A stretch of DNA of 64,000 nt from NCBI GenBank assembly GCA_964035575.1, contig OZ037891.1:434001-498000 (forward strand), given 5' to 3'. Source of the stretch: Rhynchopus sp. YZ270_cl-10. Its lineage: Eukaryota > Euglenozoa > Diplonemea > Diplonemida > Diplonemidae. Position numbers and translations under genes: made by a program. The notes beneath the pieces were generated by a model. That model was not told the DNA's origin. It was given only the letters and a program-made list of their open reading frames with translations, and searched no databases. This document shows, one piece after another, positions 22,889 to 33,488 of the stretch; the first letter of the stretch is position 1, and each line of letters begins with the position of its first letter.

Positions 22889-23379
22889 CAGCCCCGCCGC
22901 CAGGATTTTGGGTTTTGAAAAAGTTCTGTTGATGGTCCAAAAAAAAATTTTCGCGCTTCGCGCGAAAACCTCTGCAAAGCTCCTTCTCGTGGCCTCCGGC
23001 GGAGAGACGCATGTTCCCCAAGCCCGGTCAGAGTTCCTCCGAATCAGCGACATTTGCTCTTTCCTCTCACCAGGCTGTGCATTGTACTCTTCGGTGGCCG
23101 TCCACAAGCCGTAGGGTGTCAGCCTTCTACGGCGGTCATGACACCCAAAGGTTCCTGGCGAAGCCACGGTACGCAACATTAAAAAAAAAAAATGTTCCCA
23201 TAAAATGGAATTGCGTTGGTGGTGGGAGCTGCTTGCGCCGCAGGCGCACGGTACGCAACTTTTTTTTTTTCTTCCAACACCCGATTTTGACTTTTTTGGG
23301 ACGTTTGAGCACTCACCTCTCCGTATCTTCTTCTCCTGAGATTTTTTGACAAGTAGAACGGGTCTGAACCACTCAACAG

Positions 23380-23413
<34 letters not shown>

Positions 23414-23471
23414 CGTTTTCAAAAAGTTCTGTTGACCATCAACAGAACTTTGCTAGGTGGCGGCCCCCCTG
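22889..23471. mobile_element. hAT-like non-autonomous DNA transposon
   Basis: An exact 8-bp TSD, AATGCTTT, occurs at 22881-22888 and 23472-23479. Ends begin CAGCCCCGCCGCCA and CAGGGGGGCCGCCA. A second, subterminal inverted motif, AAGTTCTGTTGATGGTC, lies near both ends. The interior carries the CACCCAAAGGTTCCTGGCGA module and the GCGCCGCAGGCGC hairpin, plus long T runs. The 583-bp element has no transposase. It is a longer relative of 55314-55611. Confidence 0.85.
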
Positions 23472-23497
23472 AATGCTTTTTTTCTCCAGAACCTTTT

Positions 23498-23525
23498 ATG
23501 TGTACATGAGAAGTGCATTCATCTA
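23498..23525 (+). repeat. Family B hairpin, short
   Basis: ATGTGTACATGAGAAGTGCA then TTCATCTA. It lies 19 bp outside the TSD of the hAT-like element. Confidence 0.45.
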
Positions 23526-24203
23526 ACAAAAAGTTTTCTTTATTGAGATCCTTTCGATCGAATGGCAAAAGTAAAAAAAAAAAATCAATATTAAAAACCA
23601 AATTATGACTTTTTCAATTGAGGGCACCCCCTTTTTGCGCCCCCATTTTTTTTTTTTTTTACCATCTTGCCAGTTATCGCTGTCTGTGTTTTCCTACGCA
23701 CACGCTTTTATCTTACTTCATGTTTTTTTTTCTCTCTCTTTTTCTTTTTCGTTTTTTTTGCAAGCGATGAACGATTTGTACAAGAAGACGTAAGTGCTCT
23801 ATTGAGTCTTATTCGTCCTTCATGGTTTCTTTTATTTTCTGTCTTTTCTTTTTTTTTTTTTTTTTTTTTTTTTTTTCTTTTTTCTCTTTTTCTTTTCTTT
23901 TTGAATTTGACCGCAGCTTTGCAAACGAACATACCCCCCCCTATTTCCCCTCTTTTTTGAGTTTTTCTTTATTTTAAGGTATTTCCGTTCTTTTTACGCT
24001 CTAAGTTGGTTTTGGCATTTTATCAGGAAATGTCATCCCATTTTTTTTTTCTCGGTATGTTATGCTTTCATCCGTAGCTTTGCTTTGGATACACATGCCA
24101 CGAGAGGGCTTTGTATTTCAAAAATCAACTTTTCTTTTTTAAAAAGGTAACCAAGTGTGTAACTTAGGTCAGACCAAAAAAAAAAAAAATTCCCACTTTT
24201 TCT
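23526..24203. other. Gene-free T-rich DNA
   Basis: Long poly-T runs (for example about 23850-23880) and a weak family A trace at 24149-24170. No gene. Confidence 0.55.
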
Positions 24204-24647
24204 TTTACTGGGGGGGGCCGAATAGTAGACCCCGGGTCCACTATTAGGCGAACCGACGGGTATAAATCGGGGGTCTCAGAAAAAAAAAATTTTTTTCCAA
24301 GTTGAATAGTAGACCCCCCCTAAATAGTAGACCCCCCCAAAAATTTTTTTCTGTATTTTTACTAAACCCCTCCTGTCGATGAGGCTGATAGGGTGTGTCA
24401 AAATATACTGATTTTTGCTTCTTTGGATAGATTTGTCACAAAATCTATCCAAAGAAAGAAAAATCAATTTGAAATTTGTAGTTGATCCCCTCTAAAATTT
24501 TTCCGTGACTTCCGCAAAAAGTAAAAAAAAAAACGAAAACCTGGGGGGGGTCCACTATTCAAAGGAAAAAAAATTTAAAAAAACCCAGAATTCCCAGGGG
24601 GGGTCTACTATTCAGGGGGGGTCCACTATTCGGCCCCCCCCAGTAAA
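24204..24647. mobile_element. TIR element with GAATAGTAGACCCC iterons
   Basis: Ends are TTTACTGGGGGGGG and CCCCCCCCAGTAAA. The motif GAATAGTRGACCCC occurs several times near each end in opposite orientations. A central hairpin CTTTGGATAGATTT / AAATCTATCCAAAG divides the element. No coding sequence. No convincing target duplication. Confidence 0.75.
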
Positions 24648-25682
24648 TCAAAAGAAATTGGTTTATTTTATTACTATAAACCCCACCCACCCAAAGATTC
24701 ATACAGTCAGGCAACTCTCTTTTCAAAAACTTCTCTTTTTTTTTAAACCCCCTTTTTTTCTTTTTCTTCCCCCCTCAGTGCGAAACCCTCGGGGTCAACC
24801 CCCCCAGTATATTTGGATTTCCCTTCCTCTCAAAAAAAAAAAATGCAACTTCGTACCGTTTCAGTTCTTGCGCACTATCCGACTGGGGGTGTGGTGGGAG
24901 GTTATAATACACGTTCCTCCCCCCTCCCTCCTTTTAGGGGTAGTCCGGAGGTGTTCAGGTTTAAACCATTTTTTTTTTTTCTCCTGCGTTTCGGATTCAA
25001 CAGTGTCCAGAGTGGGTTTAGGGCTGTTGTACTTACTTCATAGGGATTTAACAAAGGATAAGGTGGTTGTGCTGTGCAAAAAAGAAAAAAAAAAAAAAGA
25101 AAAAAAAAAACATAGTAAAGACTTTTCTCTGTCTGGAGTTCTACTAAAAAATCAGCAGATTCCCCAAAAAGAAGAACGACAAAATATAAGAAAAAAACAG
25201 CTTGGAAAACAGAGAAAGGGAATGGTGCATTGCATCCCACATGATGTTTATGTTATTTCCTACAAAATTTTGTATTGTCATTTTTGCGATACTTTTGCAG
25301 CCCCTTCTCAATGCTGCTGCTTCTCAAAATCTCACTTTGATTTTTCTTTTTTCTGATGCGGCTCAAATAACGGATCTGCAGAAACAAATACGTTAAAAAT
25401 ATAAAAAGCAAAACAATTTTTGGCTCTGTGTGCATCGTAGCGTTTTTTTGTCCAAAAAAAAAAAAAAAAAATGTTGGGAAAGTGTTGTTTTGAACACAAG
25501 GTGGTAATTACACTGTTGGCAGTTTAGCAACAAAATAAACGTAGCGATTTCTTGTAAAGAATGTTGCGTGCCCACCCTATGAGTCGCGTTCCTCTTTCAA
25601 GTTTGTTCGTTTTTTTTTTTTTTTTTTTTTTTTGGTAAAAAAAACAGGTGCGCACCCCCAAAAAATAAGAAGAAAAAAAACA

Positions 25683-25735
25683 ACGTTGAGTACAGACCCT
25701 AGATTCTCCAAGCGGGTCCTAGGTGATTGTAAGAG
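25683..25735 (+). repeat. Family E element, 3' end diverged
   Basis: GTTGAGTACAGACCCTAGAT, stem CCTAG / CTAGG, then GTGATTGTAAG. The usual GTCGACACAA tail is lost. Confidence 0.55.
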
Positions 25736-26117
25736 TTCATTGTTGTATTTTAAAAAAAAATTCTCTTTTGTTTTGCTATTGCTTTTATATCCCTATTTGT
25801 TTCTCTGTCCTCCTTGCGCTGTTCAGGGGGGGGTTTTTTTTCCACCAACATGTCGATTTTTCTTGTGGGTGTTTTTTGTTATTTTTTTTTGGTTTTATTA
25901 AGTTGTTGTCAGATACAAAGATTCCGAGACAGCATTTCCTTAGAAAAAAGGAAAAGGGCAGCACACCTTTTAAAGAAAATATGCCAAAAAAAAAAGGTGC
26001 CGCGCGACAAAAAAAACTAAAACAAATAGCAACCACGAGGGTCGCAAAAAAAAGGGGAGAAAAAGAAGAAAAACAAACAAACACATATTAACGGTTATTT
26101 GGACATGAATGCATTGT

Positions 26118-26186
26118 GCTTTCATCTGGATGCCTATCATAGTACAGTGAGTCAGTCAGAAATAGTCTGTATCAACTACTACATCC
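26118..26186 (+). repeat. Family F dispersed element, copy 3
   Basis: GCTTTCATCTGGATGCCTAT, TACAGTGAGTCAGTCAGAAA and CTGTATCAACTACTA. Confidence 0.6.
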
Positions 26187-27253
26187 ATTCTTTTCCCCCC
26201 ATTTTTTTTGCTCCACACAAGGTTATGTTGGTGACCAAACGAGAGGCGCTTAGGGGCATTAGAGAGTAGAACGTTTTGCTCTCATGAACCTTAGTGAGAT
26301 GTGCCGCTGATGGGCATATTTCAGGGGCGTTTTTCTCTCTTTTTACGCATAGTCCACGTTGCCGGGTTTTTCTGGATTTTGATAGATGCGTCTCGTGACG
26401 CACACTATCAACATTTTTTAAAAAAGGTGACTCAAGCATGTTGAGGCTTCCTCTTGCCGTAGCCATTCCTCCTACCAGGAGGCACAAAAAAAGCTTGCTG
26501 TGCGATAACTGTTATTATAGCTATGATTGATCCGATGTGTGACAACAAAACCAATGCCTTTCTTTTTTGGTATGGGTGTGTGTGTGTGTGTGGTTTTTTT
26601 TGTTTTTTTGGTTAAGCGTGCTAGATTTTTCGTGTATAAGCATGACCGCGACACACCCGTTTTCTGGTACCCTTCTTTTTGAAAAAAAAAGTAACAAAAT
26701 AATCCAAACCGATAGGGTTTGCTTACAAAAACAAAAAGGACAAAATGTATGGCCTTGAAGGCCTAAACAATTTTTTGTTCTTCCCATTTTTTTTATTTAT
26801 TTCGTTGACTTGCCGACAGAACTGTGGGTGTCCTCTTACGATGAGTGTTGCCTGTTTATTGATGACTTTATTTTACCCCTCTTTTTTCAAATATCTTTTG
26901 ACTACCCCCCCTTTTTTTTTTCTTACCTAAACATTCCTCTGTACTTTTCGTTTGAAAGGTGACCGACCACCCGTGAGGCCCGTTCATCTTTTATTATATT
27001 TTATAATACGGTTTCCCTTTTTTTTTGCTACTCCCTTTTCCCTTTTTATTTCAGCTGTGTGTGCACAGAAGGGTACTGTAAGCGTACAAATAGTGGACCG
27101 TAACAAATGTGGAACAAATCGCGAAAAGAAGAAAAAAAGGGAGCGCGTAACATTATTACGGTACACTATTGTTAACGTTTACGGTATTTTTCTTTGGAGC
27201 GTACCCCTTCTCCTGTTTACCCAAAATAGCCTCCCTAAGCCTAGTGGTTGGCG

Positions 27254-27353
27254 GTATTGTGATAATTGCCCATCATAATACATAATACACATCACAATAC
27301 AGCTTGTATTGTGATGTGTATTATGTACTATGACAGGGGAATTATCACAATAC
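27254..27353. mobile_element. Fold-back MITE, GTATTGTGATAATT ends
   Basis: About 100 bp fold into one near-perfect hairpin: GTATTGTGATAATTGCCC opposite GGGGAATTATCACAATAC, with the inner arm ATAATACACATCACAATACA repeated in inverse and a tiny loop. Confidence 0.8.
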
Positions 27354-27514
27354 ATCGAACTACCTAAACCCCCTCCCCTCGGATGATGGTTCCTCCTCCT
27401 ATTTATCGATGTAGATTAAGACGTAACTCAAGGAAACAAAGTTTCTCCACATTCCCTCCTCCACGTTTCCCCCGACAAAAGCACAAAAGAAAAAATTTTC
27501 CCCCAAAAAAAGAC

Positions 27515-27580
27515 AGTGGAGATTTGCACAACTGTGGCAACACAACCGAGGCAACTACACTAACCCAACAATTTATCAAA
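27515..27580 (+). repeat. Family D hairpin element
   Basis: AGTGGAGATTTGCACAACTG, TGGCAACACAACCGAGGCAA, CTACACTAACCCAACAATTT, ATCAAA. Nearly identical to 40928 and 56063. Confidence 0.75.
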
Positions 27581-28378
27581 CAAAAAATTCTCCCCTCACC
27601 CGCCATTCCCCCCGCATTTGATGATGTGTTTAAGAACATCTTTTCTTTTCGTTTTTGAACGTCTTTGTGTGCTTTCTCTATGGAAAGTGTAATGAAGATA
27701 GTTTTATTTTTCATTGTTTTTTGTTCTGCATGGTTTTTTTCTCTCTTTTTTAAAGATGGGTTTTGCTCACCGTTGAGAGGTCATTCCATCATTCACGTTT
27801 TTCTCATTATGGGGAATATTTACCCAACCCACCTCGAATCGCGTTTTATCAGCATCATCACTTTTTTTTTTTATCTCTTTTTTTTTATTTCCCCCTTTGA
27901 AAGATTGACCTCTTTATGCACTACCCATATTTTTTTTAAAACGAAACCACATTTTTTTTTTGCTTTTTTTTTTTTTTTGCAAGAAGCGCGTACATGAGAG
28001 GCTATTCATGAGATTCCCCCCTTTTTTTTTTCAAGATCATAGAAAAAACCCCCCCGATACAATGACCCTCTCCATATACCAACCACAACCCAAATTGAAC
28101 AACGCTGTTATTCCGATTGGTTTTCCTTCTTAGGATCCCTCATAATAGCGTGACGACTCAAAACATGGGACGAACCCATACAAAAAACAAGGATAGAAAA
28201 AACATCTTTGCTGTGTAAAGCATTAGTAGAAGCACCATATCCTTTTTTTTTAAAAAGAAATGGAGTGTGTCCTGAGAGACACATCCATTCACTTTGTTTT
28301 TGTTTTTGTTTTTTTTTTCAAGGGAAATAATTTAAAAAAAAAATTGAAAAAGATAGCAGATCTCAATTAACCCCCTTT
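27581..28378. other. Gene-free T-rich DNA
   Basis: A loose family B-like fold is at 28257-28293 (GAGTGTGTCCTGAGAGACAC). No gene. Confidence 0.5.
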
Positions 28379-29065
28379 GGGGTGGCGACAAGGGGGGTCG
28401 GAACTGGGCAGTCACGAAAAATCACGAAAAATCACAAAGAATCATTTTTCTTCTTTGTGATTCTTTGCGACAGGTCGTGATTTTTTGTGATTTTTTTGCG
28501 ATTTTTTGCGATTTTTTGCGATTTTTTGTGATCTTTTGTGATTTTTTGTGATCTTTTGTGATTTTTTGTGATCGGCATATTTTGAGATGAGCTTTTTTTT
28601 GTCCCACTCTGGTACTGTACTGTGTACTGTACTGTGTATACTGTGTATACTGCGGAAATTGACCAAAAACGAGAACTTGTCCATTTCGGCAAATTGACCC
28701 CACCACTGGCCGGACGGATTCCGGAAATGCAAATGCCGGCGTTTAAAAATTTCACCAATGAAAACAAAACAAAAATTTCCAACAACAAACAACACATGAA
28801 TGCCCCCCAAAACGGCATGACATCTGGTAGAAACAGCCACGCCGAAAAAGTTCAATTTTAAGCGAAACTTACACATACTTACGCAGAACTGAGCACAACT
28901 GAGCACAATTCCACCTCAATTACAGCACAATTGCAGCAGCCCAAAACGGTACACTTTTGTGATTTTTCGTGATTTTTTGTGAATTTTTGTGATTTTTTGT
29001 GATCGACAGAATTTGAAAATATTTTTTGTGAATATTTTTTTCCACACCCCCCCTGTAGCCACCCC
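28379..29065. mobile_element. TIR element with 10-bp subterminal arrays
   Basis: Ends GGGGTGGCGACAAGGGGGG and, reverse-complemented, GGGGTGGCTACAGGGGGGG. Arrays of the 10-mer GATTTTTTGY lie near both ends in the same orientation (about 28485-28575 and 28947-29005). The centre holds TACTGTGTACTGTACTGTG-like steps and the core ATTTCGGCAAATTGACCCCA / CGGACGGATTCCGGAAATGC, which recurs at 32935-33200 and, inverted, at 41425-41665. No coding sequence. Confidence 0.7.
28485..28575. repeat. 10-bp tandem array GATTTTTTGY
   Basis: About nine units in register, with T/C exchanges (GATTTTTTGC, GATCTTTTGT). The unit length equals roughly one helical turn. Confidence 0.75.
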
Positions 29066-29167
29066 ACCCTTGGTTTTTCTTTTTGCTAACTGTAAACCAC
29101 TAGAGCAAATATAAAACCATTTTTTTTCCCAGAAACCGTTATCAAATATCCCCCAGCCCCGTTATTT

Positions 29168-29198
29168 GGTGACCTAAACACAGGTTTAGCTTCATCTT
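29168..29198 (+). repeat. Family A hairpin with CTAAAC/GTTTAG stem
   Basis: GGTGACCTAAACACAGGTTT then AGCTTCATCTT. The stem CTAAAC / GTTTAG replaces CTAAGC / GCTTAG by a compensatory G-C to A-T change. Loop reduced to ACAG. Confidence 0.75.
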
Positions 29199-29611
29199 TT
29201 ATGAATCTTGCATTTGTTTTGTTTTTTTTTTTTATTTCCCCCTCCCTCTGTGCTTGCATCCGTTGCGGTGTGTGTACAAGCTCTACCTATTTGTTAATTT
29301 TCATTTAAATTTTCATTTTTTTTTTTTTTTTTTTTTTTTTTTTGTATGGTTCAAAAAAAGGGCATGAGCAACTGGTATAGATGTCATGCCGTGCTTCACT
29401 CTGTCCATTTCCCTTCACCTAAAAAAAATTCTCGCAATCCAATGCGAGAAACCTATCCACAAACAACAAAACATTGTTACAACTAAAAGGAAAAAAAAGA
29501 GGTCAAAGAAAGATTCGCAAAAAAAAAATGAATTTGGGAGAAAAAAAGTGTACAGAAACCTATTTGTGATTGTCGATTCCCCTTAGAACAACGTCTATAC
29601 TGTGTAGTACG

Positions 29612-29699
29612 AAGTCTCTTCGAGGACAACATTGGGTACAGCACCATATTTACCTACCACGGTGGGTAGTGAAAGGTGATTGTCGACACAACAAAAAAA
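29612..29699 (+). repeat. Family E element
   Basis: ACAACATTGGGTACAGCACC, inner stem CTACC / GGTAG, then GGTGATTGTCGACACAACAA. Confidence 0.65.
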
Positions 29700-30238
29700 A
29701 TGATCACAAAGTGTCAACTGTGTAGTGTTTCAACATTTTTTTTTTTCCTCATCTCCCACCCTTTGCATGATATGCTCGACTGAGATGCGTTTTAGCACGT
29801 TTCAACTACTATATTTTAAAAACACCCAACAACGTAACGTATTGAGGGCAAATCCCTCATCGTTATCTGTTCCTTACAGATGTCTCTACCCATTTTTCCT
29901 GCGAGGTCCACACCATTTTTAAAAGATGAATTATAAAAAAAAAAATCTTTTTCCCTTTTCTTTTCATAACGCACTTCTTTTTTCCCCCTTCCCTCATATT
30001 GGTCCGTTGGCTTTGAACTCTCTTTGCCAAAGCGGCTAAGAAGTTGGAAGGGGAAAAAAAAGGGGTGTATTTTTTTTTTTTTGCTTTTTTGCAGAAGTGG
30101 TTGCTACACTATTCTAACAATTTATCGAAGGAAAAAAGCGGAGTTTTTTTGTGGTTGTTGTGGGTCAAAAAAATGACACTTACAAAGTTAGACCAAAAAC
30201 GCAACTGCACATATCGTCACAGAAAATGACAATGGCTT

Positions 30239-30325
30239 CAAGGGCTTCGGCCAACATTGAGTACAGACCCGAATTCTCCCACCTGGTGGGATTACTCGGC
30301 GATTGTCGACACAATAAAAAAAAAA
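30239..30325 (+). repeat. Family E element
   Basis: GGGCTTCGGCCAACATTGAG, ACAGACCCG, inner stem CCCACC / GGTGGG, then GGCGATTGTCGACACAATAA. Confidence 0.7.
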
Positions 30326-32361
30326 ACATGAACTTTACCACCATGCGTTGTAAGTAATGAGGATGGGTGGGGTGGAGGGAATATCTTTTGTATGGCAGCG
30401 TTTTCTTCCTTTCCCCCCCTCCCACAATATTGACCACTAAGCAAGAGGCTTGTAATCTTGTTGACCTTTCTTTTTTTTTTTTGAAAGATGTAATGTCATT
30501 AAAGGGCATCCATCTTCTGTGTCCTTTTGGCCTTCTTCTTTATTCTTTTTCTCTTTTTGTCGAAGAAAGGGAGTACTTTTGCTGCACGGTGACTGTGTAC
30601 CCCTTATTCTTTTGTTTCAACTCCTTTGTTTGTGGAGGGTTGAAACTTTAATTATGCAAAAAACAAAAACAAAAAAACACGCCGTCTTATTCATTCTTGT
30701 GCCACGCACCCTTTCGCTTTACCTCTATGGAAATTTCTAAACTTATAACCCATTTGAGATATTTGCCAACCGAGTTTTTCAATTTTTTCTTCTTTTTTTT
30801 TAAATATGCCTACATCTGTTGAGGTGTTTGCATTATTTTAAAAAAACTTCACTTTTTGTCAATATTTACAACCCCCTTTTTTGCATAATTATGGCTTTCT
30901 GCTCTCTATTAAATGAGAGACAATGGTACCCGTTTGTCATTCATTTATCCTGGTTGGAACTATTCACACCAGATTTTCCGATATATTTTTTGAATGACAG
31001 GTGAGAAAGTCAGCAATAAAAAAAATACAACAACAAAGGACAGCACGGGGGAACTGCTTATATGGACATCCGATACCAAGAGATTGTCAAAAAAAAGCAA
31101 TTTTTTTTAGTGATATTGACTACAGAACCCGTCTTTTGGTGGGTGCTTGTCGATGGAAGAAAAAAACAAAAAAAAAACGTGATGTAAACTGGACACTACC
31201 TTATTTTTCAAATTCTTCAGTCCAGCGTCCCCTTTCTCAGAACACAAAACACAAAAAAAAAAAAAAAATGCAGAAAGAACAAGAAAACAAAAGCAACAGA
31301 CCATTGTCTGTCTTTTCTGTCTCTCCGAAAAAATTCTTGCTGGTTTTTTTCTCTCTCTTTCTGTCGCGATTTTCCTCTTTATCTTCAACGACATCTATAC
31401 GAAAAAATGGGCGCAGCGTCCAGACCACAGGTCTCGAGATCAATTCTACCTACATCAATACCAATGATATAGTACCTAACCCGTTCCCCAAAAAAACTTA
31501 CAGATTTCAACTATAATTGAATATCATCAAACCCTTTAGCAAATTGCTTCAAAAAAATGACAAAACAAAACAAAACCTTTTTCCCTTTCTCTCAGTCATC
31601 TCTTTTTTTATTGTTAAGGGAATGGCTTTGGTTGGTCCTTGGAGAGCAAGGATTGTTATTAAAAAAAAATGAACCATTTTTTTTATAACCCCGCACAGTC
31701 CAAATGTGCTCACAGATGTTTCTGGAGTGACTGTGTGTTTTCTATTTTTGTTTTTTGTTTTTTTCTTTTTCAAAAATTATTAGTTTTTTTCTCCTCCCTC
31801 ACCTACGACTCATCAATAGCACTTTTTTAAAAATAAGTTATAAAACATCGCGTGTATCTAAAGAATGTTATTGATAATGTGTGATTGTTATTTTTGTTTT
31901 TCACTGTGTTTTTTTTTTGTTTTGTTTTGAAGAACTTTTTCTAGTTTTTACCGTGCGATTTAACAACGGGGGGTGTGTGTTTAACACAGCCCCCCACTCA
32001 TTTTTTAAGTGCTGGAAGCTGGATTCAGCGACTTGCATAACATTTTTTTTTAAAAACTATAAGGGTCTTGCTACCCCTAATTTATTTACCAACTAAATCG
32101 CACAATATGAAACTTTTAGACTCGCATTTTGCTGAGTTTTTTTTTTGCCCCTAATTTTTTCAATTTAAACTATTTATTTCTTCATCCTTTGCGAACTTTT
32201 TTATCCTCACCGGAAGATCCAGTCCTTATTGTAATCGGGCTTCTTGCCAGATTTTTCCCCCCTTTTTTTTTCATAAATCATACATATTTTTTGTTTGATG
32301 TTATCTCCCTCCCCACCTTGTTGCATTGGTGGTAATATATACGATGATTTTCAAAATATGC
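30326..32361. other. Gene-free intergenic DNA
   Basis: A/T runs, a family B fold at 30484-30516 (AAGATGTAATG ... GGGCATCCATCTT) and a diverged E-like segment (about 31105-31155). No gene. Confidence 0.5.
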
Positions 32362-32689
32362 TAAGGGTAGCACAATTAAAAATATTGTTTAGTGTCCTGC
32401 GCGCGAACAGATTTTTGGAAATCCAAAAAAAAAAAATAATTGGGACACACTACAAAAAAAATAATTTTTATGGTTGGTAGGTTGAAGTCAGGACGGACGA
32501 AGTCTCGGAGGGCCCTAAGGGGGAAGGTAGGTAGGCACTTCTGTCTGGGAAAAAGTGACCAGAAAAAAAAAATGTTGGGGTCCCGTGCTCCCAAATGTGC
32601 GAAATAAGCAAGAAATAAGCATTTTTGCGCACACGTGTATAAAAAAAAATCCGCCTCCGGCGGGGTTCGTTTTCGAGGATTTTCAGAGA

Positions 32690-33385
32690 TCTCACGTTAT
32701 GAAGATTTCCTTAAGAAACCATTGAATCTCATATTTCAGAATAATAGTACCTTAGAGTGTTTTTGGACACACATGTAACCCCACCGTGGAGAGCAATCGG
32801 CTCGTGCAATCAAAAGAAAGTGGATAAAAGGTACAAGAATAAAAAAAGTTGGGTACCGTGCGCCTGCGGCGCTGCCTGTTCCCTTCCAGTTTCTACAGGC
32901 AAACACTTGCCCCCTTTACCTTACACTGACGGGTTTTGACCAAAACCAAGAACTTGTCCATTTCGGCAAATTGACCCCACCACAGAACGGACGGATTCCG
33001 AAAATGCAAATGCCGGTGTTTTCACGCATTTTCATGTTTCAAGACGTCAGGATCAGGGAGAGAAAATCTGGTTGTGGGATTTACCTTGGCCCTCTTTACC
33101 CTACATGGATTTTGACCAAAACCAAGAATTTGGCCATTTCGGCAAAGTGACCCCACCACAGTGCGGACGGATTCCGGAAATCCCAATCGCGGTATGTTTT
33201 CGGGCTGAAAACCCACTGTTTTTTCAGGGGAAAAAATTGCTTCCAAATGTCGGAATTTTCCGAATTTTCCTGAAAATGACCCTTGTTTACGAGTATGGGT
33301 TCATATTTTGCGAATATTTAAGTCACTAAAATTTTGTCCATTTTTCCGTATTCACCCCACCACAAGCCGGGATTGGCTCAGAAAT
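32690..33385. repeat. Partial copy of the 36324-37534 element
   Basis: It shares GATTTCCTTAAGAAA, GTTTTTGGACACACATGT, CCCCACCGTGGAGAGCAATC, TTGGGTACCGTGCGCCTGCG and AAATGACCCTTGTTTACGAG in the same order with 36390-37430, but lacks the heptamer array. In its place are two copies of the CATTTCGGCAAATTGACCCC / CGGACGGATTCC core (32935-33015 and 33108-33200). Clean ends were not found. Confidence 0.7.
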
Positions 33386-33488
33386 GCAACAAAACGCCCC
33401 AGAGTTAGGAAATAGCCTGAAAAGAGGGCAAAATAGGTGAGGGAAAAATTATTTTTTTTTGACTAGTTATTTTTTTTTTTTGAATATA

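Larger units (their letters stand above)
24648..27253. other. Gene-free intergenic DNA with small repeat copies
   Basis: Holds a family E copy (about 25683-25735), a family F copy (26118-26186), and weak family A/B traces at 26290-26330, 26425-26460 and 26958-26995. Long open frames (for example across 24505-25356) encode homopolymer-type peptides. Confidence 0.5.
29066..30238. other. Gene-free intergenic DNA
   Basis: T-rich. Contains a family A hairpin (29168-29198), a family E copy (29612-29699) and a D-like remnant (CTACACTATTCTAACAATTT at 30104-30123). Confidence 0.5.

Noticed and set aside
24505-25356. 283-codon open frame
   Set aside because: It starts inside a TIR element and encodes Lys/Phe-rich homopolymer translation with no domain.
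28485-29005. CRISPR-like array
   Set aside because: Units are contiguous 10-mers without spacers, in a eukaryotic TIR element.
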